A stretch of 64,000 nucleotides of DNA from positions 62,001-126,000 of the forward strand of contig NW_026516240.1 of assembly GCF_025602895.1 (NCBI RefSeq), given 5' to 3'. Of this stretch, positions 1-10,137 are shown one piece after another. Under the pieces are notes generated by a model that was not told the DNA's origin, did not search any database, and saw nothing but the letters and a program-made list of their open reading frames with translations. The stretch's first letter is position 1. Each line of letters begins with the position of its first letter. The position numbers and the translations under genes are program-made. The DNA is from Polychytrium aggregatum (lineage: Eukaryota; Chytridiomycota; Chytridiomycetes; Polychytriales).

Positions 1-243
1 GTGGAAACATATGCCTGTGTTGCTGTGCAAAGTGGCTGCCATTGTTCTTTGTTCTTGAAGCCCATTCGATATCTCGGCTATCGCCTGTTGCACGCTGGTT
101 TCACGATTGCTTCAAAGCTTCGTGCTGTCATTGTGCAGGCCTGTGATTTAAAGCCCAGCGATCGCAGCCTGCATGTATGAGCGACGACTAACTCCTAGTG
201 GCCCGTATATCGCCTTGCGGACTGAATTCCTCTCGATGACCGA

Positions 244-1947
244 ATGTTCACCTTCCCATTCGATCAAACGCCTCACCCCTGCTTGTGGACGGGACTCGGA
301 ATCCATCAGAGGGACAGCGTGACAACGACAGCGACCACAGGGACCACAGCAAACGGGATCACATCGGAAGACGAAGCCAAGCTCAGAGCGATCATCGTGT
401 CCGAGTTGGTCTCGCTGATGGAGGAAAATAGCTTGATGGAAGCAAGCCAACTGATACCCAAGCTATGCTCGAGCAAAGAGTCGACCCTGAAGAAGATCAT
501 GCGGATGATTGGAAAGAGCAAGTATTGGATTTCCTTGGTGCTGACTCCGCTTCTGCTTCGGGCAACTCTGCGCAGAATGAGGCGTCTGTTGTCGGCCTGC
601 TCCGGATGATCGAGTCCTCGGCATCGTCGTGGGTGAGCTGGGGCTGACTCGCGTCCATGAACCTCGGTCACTCATGCTGTCGGATCGTCTTTCTATTGGG
701 TGTGAATATTTCCACTAGAATCGTCCAAAGTCCGGGATGTCAAATCGAGCTCTGGATACGTTGGCCCGCCAGGAAGTGGTGCTCCGACACCGGTTTTTGG
801 AGCTGCGCTCGAGCATCTGGCAAGCGGAAATGAGTATGCCGGGATCCACTCCGTGCCGACAATCGTGGTCAAGTGTGTAATGGCGCTCGAGAAGAACGGT
901 AAGCACCGTTGTCCCCGGGCACCGGTAGCGGTCGCCATGTCACTCTGCTGGATTCAGGGTGTCTGCAAGGGATGTGCTGGGTCAGAGAGCGATCCGGATA
1001 GCCATGAACTGTGACTGGCCGCTTGCGTACTGGCTCTCGTCCTCGGTCTCAACCCAAGCAACTGGGGCTCCTCCCTGTGGCCAGGAATACGATCCAACGG
1101 CATTTTCCGGGTGGCAGGAAATCAGCAAAATGCCAAGGAGCTTCGCCGGAGGATTGACAGCGGCGAAGAAATCGATTTTGACAAGATACCGCCGAATGAT
1201 ATATCGATTGTCTTCAAGGCCTTCCTGCGGGAGCTGCGAGAGCCGCTGTTGACTTACAAGCTATACCCGGTGTTCATATCCGTGGCTAGTGAGTGTCTCT
1301 TCTGTTTACCAGAGTCGGGATAGACCTGTGCCTGCACGGATATTGTCATCTCGACTGCACCACCGAGCAGGACGGACTGGATGTGATCCTCGCTCGCTCG
1401 TTCGTTGACTAACTGGGTCGCCCCCTCCACCCTGTGCAATGAACTCCTGCCAGACACCTCGGAGGCTTCGCTGAAAGTCAAGGCCCTGCGACTGCTGATC
1501 TGTCTACTGCCCACGGTGCACCGGACTACCTTGCAGTTCTTGCTGGGCTTTCTGGCTGAGGTCGCGGCACTCTCGGACCTAAACTCGATGACAAGCTCCA
1601 ATCTGGCGATCGTCTTTGGACCCAACATCCTCCAGGCGCCTCCGAGCAACAAGAAACTGGACGTCGACGCCATTGCACACACTAACGCCGCGGCCGATGT
1701 GGTTGACTGCATGATCCAATACCACCAGGAGCTCTGGCAGGTGCGTTGCTTTGCCATCCGCTGGGGCCGCATCTGCTGGTGGGATGCCTGGATGAGCGAG
1801 GAGCTTTATTGTCGGGTGTCGCACTGATATGAACCGCCCTGGCAGATCCCGGACTACTTGATCGAACGAGCCAACGAGGCCAAAAAGCACTCCCACTCAA
1901 AGAACCGAGCACAACCCCGCCCGAGTCTGTCGCCACGAACGGGATGA
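244..1947 (+). CDS. RhoGAP-domain protein (5' exons uncertain)
   Basis: GTPase-activating protein for Rho-family small GTPases; such proteins switch off Rho/Rac/Cdc42 in actin and polarity control. The RhoGAP domain is read across four exons whose phases agree: up to 898, 1085..1288, 1454..1740 and 1846..1947. The motif GIFRVAG right after the second junction carries the expected arginine finger, and the later segments with REPLLTYKLYPVF and SSNLAIVFGPNIL are family signatures. The protein ends about 34 residues after the last domain helix, so the domain is C-terminal. Two overlapping open frames lie upstream (244..607 and 432..647), both rich in charged helix-forming residues. One plausible link is a donor near 541 to the acceptor before 717, but I could not fix the start. 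Domain call firm; N-terminus and true start uncertain. Confidence 0.78.
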
Positions 1948-2318
1948 TCGCGAACAGTCGATAGACTCAATACAGATTGTAGTCAGTCCAGCGAACAGTA
2001 TCGCGATGTGCGCACTCCATCTGCCCGCCTCGGAGCAGTTTGCCATATTGCCATGGTCGCTGCGGTTGAGGAGAGCAGGGGTCTAGTATCCTCGGTCGCT
2101 GGTGCTGCGAGCCGAGCCAAGTATCTCTGGATCCGTATTCCCATGTTCCCGCCAGGGTCCTGCGACAGCCCGCCCCCAGCTCGTTCTCCGGCCCTGCCTC
2201 GATCTCGATCTCAGTCTTGATCCCGACCGAGAGGCTCGCCAGGTCCTGTCCGTCGCGGCTTACCAGACTGCTGTATCTCAAACTCTGTTGAACTCTGCGC
2301 ATTCATTCATAGCATCGT
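1948..2318. other. Intergenic spacer, RhoGAP to nucleotidyltransferase/kinase gene
   Basis: Head-to-tail spacer of about 370 bases. It holds pyrimidine-rich stretches and CTCGATCT-like short repeats around 2195-2222. No coding frame, RNA gene or clear promoter element was recognised. Confidence 0.5.
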
Positions 2319-4984
2319 ATGGCCGAGCATATCTCGCCACCGTCCTCGCCGTCCAAGCGGGTCAAGCGCATCCCGACTCCTCTCATCTGCGTCGTCGTGG
2401 CTACAGGCTACTCTCTGCTGGAGGAGAGCGCAAAGCAGGTTAGCATTCGCTGCGCTGGACTGCATAAATCGGTATCGAATGCTGCCCTGCTGCCCGATAC
2501 GTATGACATTTACGCTCGATTCCTTCGTGGCGCTGCTGTCGACGCCGGACAGAGCACCAACGAGAGAGTCGCTCGCCAGCTGTATGGTGTGCCCAAAGGC
2601 CTCTATCCTGTCGGTGGCAAGCCGCTGCTTTCTTGGTGGTGGTCGCATTTGCAAGCAAGCCCTGTGGCCATCTGCACCTATATCGTGACGGATCCTCGAA
2701 CGTACGGCCCGATTCCTTCGACATCGCCGGATCTGGTTTGCCAAAACCAGAGCTGCTGCTGCATCGCACCGTACCGAGTTCTCTCGGAATCGCTGACCGT
2801 ATCCCCGCTTCTCTTGCCTAGCTTTGGCCACTACGAACGATGGGCGGTCGAGGAGGGGTTCCCTCTTGATCACATTCTCAACACTGGCGTGGTCGATCAG
2901 CAGCCGCTGGGGTATGTTCCGCCAGCAGCGAAGGTGACATCGTTTGCGTCGGTCGCTCGAACTGGTCTGATCATGGTCGTTCCGTTTGCAGCACCAATCT
3001 ATCGCCGGCCCTTGGCGAGGTCTTTGCTCGCCTGGATGATCCCGTCGAATCCCGCAGTCGACTGCTCGTCACCGCCTCCGACTTTGTACTTAATGCCCAA
3101 GACTGGGAGGAGTTGCGGCTGTATGCTCGGTTCGAAAGCATATTCCAAGCAGGCTCGCATGCAGCATCGACGTCGTTTACGCTTTCGCTTGAAGGGGGCT
3201 GGGACCCAGCCGCCATGCATGAACTGTCTGATCTCAAGCTCGATCCACAAACCTCGCGGCTCATCTTCAGCTACTTCAATCCCGAGGCCGTCCAGATCCT
3301 CTATCGCAGCCATCAAGCATCTGCATCGGATGCCGCAGTGCTCCCGGAGCCACCGGGAGCCAACGACTTTGTGCGGTTGATGCACTCGGTCAACAAGCAA
3401 GAGTCAATCGTGCAATATTCAGTATCGCCCGGCCACTCGCCCTTCTGGAAGTGGATGCATCTGCCCGAGCTGGAGTTCTATCTGGGTGAAGTTTGTCGAA
3501 TGATCCCTTCCAAGCGGGAGCGATGCATCAGTCCCACTCGATCTGCGCCTCTGGACGAGGGTCGCCGCCAGATCGTGGGCAAAGCACATGCCCGAATCGG
3601 ACTCATTGGCAACCCGAGCGACGGATTCTTTGGCAAAACCATCTCGGTCTTGATCTCGAACTACTGGGCTCAAGTGACGCTGCGTCCAAATGAATCCCGA
3701 GACGATTCAAGCATTCATATTCTTCCCAATCCCCTGAGCGATCCAGCCGAGTTCTCGTCGCTCAGGCTGTGCTTCAACTCGTGTCTGAAGAACGGATACT
3801 ACGGAACCAACCGCCTCATCTTGGCCACGATCCAGGTGTTTGTACGCTACTGTGACCAGAATGGCATCAAGCTAAAGCAGGGAGGATTCAGCATCGTCAA
3901 CGAAACCAACATTCCAAGGTCAGTCAGATCCAGTTCGCGCGACATCTGGCCGCGGAGCATGTCGCTATGGTGTGGTTCTTTGGGTGGGACAGCCTTCTTC
4001 TGCCTCTTCTGCTTCTGATATGCCCATGTGGATTTGCCTGATCAAACAGACAAGTGGGACTGGCCGGAAGCTCTGCAATGGTGACGGCAACACTGCGGGC
4101 GCTCATGTCCTACTATGAAGTGACGATTCCCCGCCATGAGCTGGCGAACATAGCACTCTCTGCCGAGCAAGACGAACTCGGAATCTCGGCCGGCCACCAA
4201 GACCGGGTCATCCAAGCATACGGCGGATGCGTGTATATGGACTTTGATCGGCAACTGATGGATACTCGAAAATACGGCCGCTATGAGGAGATTCCGCTCC
4301 AGTACATTCCACGCGACTTGTGGATTGCATACGTGGCCCAGCCAAAGGACAGCGGTAAGCAGGTCATGATGCAGAGGCGGGTGATGTGATGGGTGATGTT
4401 TTGCGGCGGGTTGGTGGTGTGCTGTGGCTGATGGACTGCCGCTTTCTGACCCGCATCGATGCACATCCTTCCTTCAGGCAAGGTCCATAACAACATCAAA
4501 GCACGGTTTCTCGCAGGCGACTCGGAGGTTGTCGAGGCTATGAAGGAGTTTGCAACCCTCACGGACAAGGCGCACGATGCCCTCCGACAGCGCGATCATG
4601 CAGGCCTGGCGCAGCTCATGGATCGAAACTTTGATCTCCGCAAACGCATCTACGGCGAGCAGGTGATCGGATACCACAACAACACCCTGGTCAACCAAGC
4701 GCGATCCATGGGATTTGCTGCCAAGCTCAGCGGCAGCGGCGGCTGCATCGTTGGGCTGTGGAAGGGCGATCCGTCCGATCACGCAACGAGGGAGCAGGCC
4801 GAAGTTCGGTTCAAGCAGTGGACCCAGAAGAACGGTGAGATTAATATGGGCGATTGGCGACTCGAGAGACGGCATGCTCTTGGGACGCAGTTGATATGGC
4901 GTCGGCAGTTGTTCTGACCAAGTACGTGGTGTATCTGCAGGTTATGTCTTTGTCAAGATACGGGGCCAGACGTATCAGGCTTGA
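2319..4984 (+). CDS. Fused sugar nucleotidyltransferase / glucuronokinase (GHMP kinase)
   Basis: Seven exons (2319..2438, 2580..2701, 2822..2911, 2992..3918, 4050..4354, 4478..4834, 4941..4984) give an uninterrupted 654-residue protein. Residues about 15-300 resemble a nucleotidyltransferase fold: a degenerate glycine loop (ATGYSLLEE) followed by [13 protein letters not shown] and, after a splice, [16 protein letters not shown]. Residues about 307-650 are a GHMP kinase of the glucuronokinase type, with [17 protein letters not shown] near 310, the phosphate-binding loop GLAGSSA at 423-429 and the late glycine motif KLSGSGG. In plants glucuronokinase phosphorylates D-glucuronate at C1, and a separate pyrophosphorylase makes UDP-glucuronate. 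Here both steps could sit on one chain (inference). The canonical Arg of the GxGxR loop is missing, so nucleotidyl-transfer activity is uncertain. No signal peptide; cytosolic. Confidence 0.85.
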
Positions 4985-5627
4985 TCGTCCCGGTGGCGGC
5001 TGGGTTGGCCATCTTTCCGATTGGGTTGGTCCGGGCCGGGTCGGGCCGGGCTGTGGATGCAAACTCCACTGCTCGATGGCCGGCAGCCGCCTGGCGCTGT
5101 CAAATACATGGTCTGGCGCGAGCATTGGCGCAGGAAGCATTTGAGTTGCACCCAAGCAAGAATGAAGTGGGGAACGGTTGTGCATGCATTCACACCCGTA
5201 AGGTTCAGCAGGCGGGCCGCTGACAATAGCCGGAGCTGCAGAGCTCAACCCACCGAAACATGCACTGCTGGCGGTTGACACCGCGGACGACAGGCCCCGC
5301 TGCCGACAAACACAACGGGCACCACGACGACCCAACCCAGCACCCCGGAGTACATTCCCCGGCGGCTGGGCGCTTGGGCGCTTGGGCGCGGTGCGGCGCG
5401 TGCGCCAGGCGCCCCTGAGTGCAGGCGCCTGTGCCCGCTGCCAGGCGTTCCCACAGACCCAGGCCCAATATCTTTGGGCCCCAGAGCCGTCCTGCATCCA
5501 GGGTTCTTCGCTCCGCGCACCCGGGCTTCATATTGCATCATCGCCTTGCACCCTCGGGATCCTGTCGCTTGCGCTCGCGAGCCCAACTCCATATCCCAGG
5601 ACCATCCGTTGTCTCTCCCCCTCGGCC
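4985..5627. other. Intergenic spacer upstream of fungalysin gene
   Basis: About 640 bases between two genes on the same strand. Contains a GC-rich patch of repeated CGGGCCGG units near 5032-5052 and long pyrimidine-rich tracts just before the fungalysin ATG. Overlapping open frames on both strands here lack family signatures and are taken as GC-driven shadows. Confidence 0.5.
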
Positions 5628-8273
5628 ATGGTGATTGTCGCCTTCAGCGCTGCTCTGCTGTGGTGTCTCTGCTCAAGCACCCTCGCGCTCCCGCTCTCCC
5701 GGTCTGCCCACAGTCCATCTGCCGTTCGACTGGATCGCAGAAATGGCGAAGCCGGTGGTCCGCAGTACTACTGGCCGTCCTCGGCCAGCTACACCACCAA
5801 CTCGTCGGTCCTCAACCGCAACTCCAATCTCGACCGTCTCCCTTTGGTGTGGTCCAAGAACAACGACCTTGGTATGGACCAGGTCAAGATCGTTGCTCTG
5901 GACTACCTCACCCGCACCCTCTCGGTGCAGTCCAGCGAGATATTCATCTCCTCAGTGTAAGAGCCGCAGTCGTCCAGAACCAGCACGAGATATGCCTGTG
6001 TCTCGCTCAAAGTACTTTGATGCGCACGGTGCTCTCTGCCATCATTATACTCACGCCGTCCCTGCATCTGCTTGCCTTCCTGCTCCTTGAATGTTTCTTC
6101 GTTGCCGATCCAGCCACCAGGACTCGTTGACGGGCATATACCACTTCTACGTCAACCAGGTCGTCGAGAAGACCGTCGTTATCAACGCCGTTAGCAACCT
6201 CAGCATCGATCGCTTTGGCTCCGTTGTGGCCTTTGGTTCTTCGTTCATCGTCCGCAAGCAAACCATTGTCAAGGAAGCCATCCAACTCAGCCCCATCGAC
6301 GCCGTCGTCGCTTTCGCTCGCCATCTCAACGTTGCCATCGACAGCAAGTCGCTGAGGCTTCAAGTGGATGACACCCACACAAAGGCCACCATCAGCGGTA
6401 CTTCGGCCCTCACCAGCAAAGCCATCCGGGCACAGTTGCGATACTTCCAGACGCAAGATTCGGTCCAGCAAGTCTGGGACCTGTCGGTTGAAACCGAGGA
6501 CGACTGGTGGAACGGCTTTATTAACACCCGCGACGGCTCGCTCGTCGGTCTGTCCAGCTGGACAAGCCGATTTGCTAGCAAGCGGGCAGCTAGCGTCCAA
6601 GCAGCATCATACCGGATCGTGCCTCTCACCCAGAACGATCTGCTACACGGTGACCGAGCGCTTGTGTCCAATCCTTTCGATTTGACCGCCTCCCCCCTCG
6701 GCTGGCACGACACAGGCGATGGCAAGGGTTCCCAGCCGACAACGGTCGGAAACAATGTTCTCGCCCAGGAAAACCGAGAGAACCTTCCTGCCGTTGGAAG
6801 CAGCAACCACAGACCCACAGCTGCCAACTTTGTCTTTGACTTTGCGCTGAATGACAAGACACAGCAGCCGCCAGACTATCAGGATGCCGCCATCACAAAC
6901 ATGTTCTTCCTTGCCAACACCTACCACGATTTGCTCTACCACTACGGCTTCACCGAGTCCGCCGGCAACTTCCAGCAGAACAACTTTGGCAAGGGCGGCG
7001 CTGGAGCCGATCCGGTGATTGCGAACGCTCAGGATGGCTCGGGATTCAACAACGGTGGGTGCCTGAGTGACTTGCAAATCTGGCCGAAACCCCCACCCAA
7101 CGTAGTCAGCGGAGGCGCTGCAATCATTGGTATCTCTAGCGACTGTGTCTCGTCTGCCAATCTCCATCCTCACCGACTCACTTGCTTGCTTGATGTTTTG
7201 CGTCAACTATATATCCACAGCCAACTTTGCCACCCCGCCGGACGGGCAGTCGGGACGCATGAAGATGTTCATCTTCACCTCCACCAATCCAAACCGCGAT
7301 GGCACCATCGAGGACGACATTGTCATGCACGAACTGACCCACGGCCTGACCAACCGACTGACTGGCGGCCCGGCACAGGCAAACTGCCTGAGCCAACTCC
7401 AGTCTGGAGGCATGGGCGAGGGCTGGTCCGATTTTTACGCCATCACCTTCCGCATGACGGCCTCCAACACGCGCAACGACAACATGGTGGTCGGGCAATA
7501 TGTCTCTGGCAGTGCCGGAGGCGTCCGGACGTTCCCGTATTCAACCAGCCTGTCAACGAACCCAGAGACGTATTCATTCCTGGCCCGCAGCGACACTCAA
7601 GAAATCCACAAGATAGGGGAGATCTGGGCCTCGATGCTATATGAAATTTACTGGTAAGGACACCGGCAATCTGCCGCTGAATGGTGCTCGGAATGCTCCG
7701 AGGGTGTCGGACTCGACCCGGGCGATGCTAATACCATTCACAGCCAAGTACCTGACGCCGTACTCACTCGCCCACCCTTCACTGGTCTCTCTCTTCCACA
7801 GGAATCTTGTCGACAAGCTGGGATTCGATCCCAATCTGCAGAATGCCAGTGGCGGCAAAGGAAACACCATGATGGTGAGTTTGCAGGCAGATGCCGGTTT
7901 GAGGCATCGCGCTCTGTCATGTTCAGTTATGTCCAGCGAGCGAGCCGTCTTTCTGATGTTGCCCTATCTTGTCCTCGCTCTCTTGCGGCACGGCCTTGCC
8001 GATTTACAGCTGCAGATCCTCACAAATGCACTCAAGCTTCAGCCCTGCAACCCCACTTTTGTTCAAGCCCGAGACGCAGTCTTGACCGCCGAGCTGAACC
8101 TGAGCAAGGGCAATAACCACTGTGAGATCTATGCGGGATTCGCGAAGCGGGGACTGGGCTTTTCAGCCAAGGACGACGGCAGCTTCAAAGACGCCTTTGA
8201 TTTGCCGCCAGAATGTGCTGGCAGCGCAACGACCCCCAAATCGGCGATCCGGTTCATCAACGTCGGCAACTGA
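5628..8273 (+). CDS. Fungalysin (M36 zinc metallopeptidase), secreted
   Basis: Five exons (5628..5954, 6121..7054, 7221..7653, 7802..7874, 8010..8273) give 676 residues, typical of a fungalysin prepropeptide. A signal peptide runs from MVIVAFSAALLWCLC to about residue 20. An FTP-like propeptide (DSLTGIYHFYVNQ region) follows, then the M36 domain. The zinc site is complete: H457 and H461 in HELTH, and third ligand E487 in GGMGEGWSDF. The C-terminal part keeps LKLQPCNPTF, a family hallmark. Fungalysins are secreted endopeptidases that degrade extracellular protein and are often multi-copy in chytrids. The first donor is read as GTGTAAG at 5955, chosen to keep phase with the downstream DSLTGIYH segment; the other introns have standard borders. 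Expected to pass through the Golgi, where the Vps10 receptor in this window works. Confidence 0.93.
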
Positions 8274-8488
8274 GTCGCCGCCTCCCGTTCGTTCGGACCG
8301 TTGGCCAAAAGGGGCCTCCTTTCCCGGCTCGCACTCGGCCCTCAACACTTTGCATTGACGGCCCCCCGGTGCTTCGCCGCCGTTCACGTATCCAGTTTTG
8401 TTATTACGCTCCAAACTAATGTACAATATTTCACACCTCGGGAACATGCTGCTGCTGCGAGCGGATGGGCGAGTGTATTGCTGTGCAT

Positions 8489-9724
8489 CTATGGCGTCGT
8501 GCCCGGCTGGCTCCATGCCCGAATTCCCACGGCAACGACTGTTCCATCGTCGCCGCACCCAACCAGCCTGTCGCTGCCGATCCAAAAGTCTCGGATCGCA
8601 TTCCTGATGCTCTCGTGTCGGGGCAGCAGTGTCGAAGAGCCATCGGGCGAGACGAGCGCAACGCTTCCACCACCCGCACTTGCGACAGCACCGCCCGTTG
8701 GTGTCGCCTTGAGGGCATAGACGATCTGGTCTGGGGACGGCGGGCATCGAGCAGGCGACGCTGACTGGCGATCAAAGGGTCGGGCCGCCGCAATTGTCGT
8801 CAGAGATCGATCCAATATGCTGACGGAGCCATCCCCGCCTCCGGCCGTGAAGATTGCTGTCTCCGAGGCAGCTAGTCCGACAATGCCACCTCCTTTCCCA
8901 TGCACATCGACGGCCTTGTGCACTCCCCGGCCCTTGTCGGGCGGAATCCGCAAGTCGAACATGCGCACGCATCCATCGAGATTGCCGCCGGTCACGATAA
9001 CGTTGCCGTCGCCAAGGGCGACGAGGTCTCTCACGGCGCCTCGATGTGCAGCGATGCGGGCGACGGCTTGCATCGAAGTCAGATCCCACACCGTGACAAC
9101 GCCATCGCCGTTCCCTGCGAGGAGGCGATCGGCTTGCGGAGCCAGCGCAAGCCCAAGGACCGGGGTCAGCTTTGGTCGCGATGGCATCCTCGATCCGACT
9201 GGGCTCGTCTGGAGTGTCGTTGCAGCCGATGCGGACGACATCGACGACGCTGCTGGTGTTGCAGAAGACGAGGGCGTGATCAGCGTCGCTAACAATGTCG
9301 GGGCCGACGATGCTCTTGAGACGCCCCAGATCTTGACCGAAGAGTCGTATGAGGCCGACGCAAAGGATCGGCCGTCCTGGAGAGCGAGGACCTTGCTGAT
9401 CGACCCCTGGTGGTCAACGAGGTGCTCGCATGGGACGATCGACTTGGCCGACCTTGATGTGCGAGTACCCTGGGCGCTCCAGAGACAAACGACCGAGTCC
9501 ATGCCCCCCGAGACGATCTGGCCGTCGCCGAGGAAGCAGCATGTCGTGACCCACTCGCGGTGGCCAAACTTCTTGCTGTAAAGCTCATGTCGCAGCTCGA
9601 GGGTGTGCATGTCCAGGGTGCGGAGAGAATGGTCCGCCCCGCCGACAACAATCGTGCCGGATGCTGGATGAGCATCGAGGGCATAGAGCGGTCGGTTGCT
9701 GATCTGTCTGGCGACGATGGTCAT
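8489..9724 (-). CDS. WD40-repeat protein (intronless)
   Basis: A single uninterrupted 411-residue frame starting at an ATG. At least six WD-type blades can be seen, with repeat ends such as DHSLRTLDM, DSVVCLWS, DSSVKIWG, DGVVTVWDL, DGCVRMFDL and DGSVSILD, so a beta-propeller fills most of the protein. A Ser/Ala/Thr-rich insertion (about residues 130-170) separates the blades. WD40 propellers are scaffolds for protein assembly; no extra domain (F-box, LisH, helical hairpin) is visible, so the partner cannot be named. Its 3' end converges on the fungalysin gene 215 bases away. It is one of few intron-free genes here. Confidence 0.85.
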   Translation of the reverse strand: MTIVARQISNRPLYALDAHPASGTIVVGGADHSLRTLDMHTLELRHELYSKKFGHREWVTTCCFLGDGQIVSGGMDSVVCLWSAQGTRTSRSAKSIVPCEHLVDHQGSISKVLALQDGRSFASASYDSSVKIWGVSRASSAPTLLATLITPSSSATPAASSMSSASAATTLQTSPVGSRMPSRPKLTPVLGLALAPQADRLLAGNGDGVVTVWDLTSMQAVARIAAHRGAVRDLVALGDGNVIVTGGNLDGCVRMFDLRIPPDKGRGVHKAVDVHGKGGGIVGLAASETAIFTAGGGDGSVSILDRSLTTIAAARPFDRQSASPARCPPSPDQIVYALKATPTGGAVASAGGGSVALVSPDGSSTLLPRHESIRNAIRDFWIGSDRLVGCGDDGTVVAVGIRAWSQPGTTP

Positions 9725-10137
9725 GGTGCAAACAGAGCATGGGCGATGGGGGGATGAGGAAAGTGGGGACCGGCCGGGGCTTGGGCCAAACGGACGGATA
9801 GACAGATGGCCTGGGCGGGACTGCCATTTCCCGCCATCGCGAGAGAAAGCCGCCGAATTGAAGTACCAAAGTACCGAAGTATGCAGACCCGACTCGGTGC
9901 GCCGTGATATGAAGTCAACGCCTCAGAGCTCCACGACTCTTGCTCAAGCGACACATAGGGAGCGACTCAAGTATATAGAAAGGCGGCAAGATCCCAGACT
10001 GAAGATGAGGCGAGAGCACAATGGCAACTGTGTTTCCAGAGCACGACGGGGGTGAGGGAATGGATGGGGGGGGGATACAGCCAGTTTGGTGGAAAATGGG
10101 TGAGCTCTTGAGTGTGTCGCCCGACAATCTCTCGCGC
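9725..10137. other. Intergenic spacer, beta-adaptin 3' end to WD40 5' end
   Basis: About 410 bases between two minus-strand genes. It should contain the WD40 promoter and the adaptin 3' UTR. A short run of G (10068-10073) and an A-rich patch occur; no element is recognised with confidence. Confidence 0.45.
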
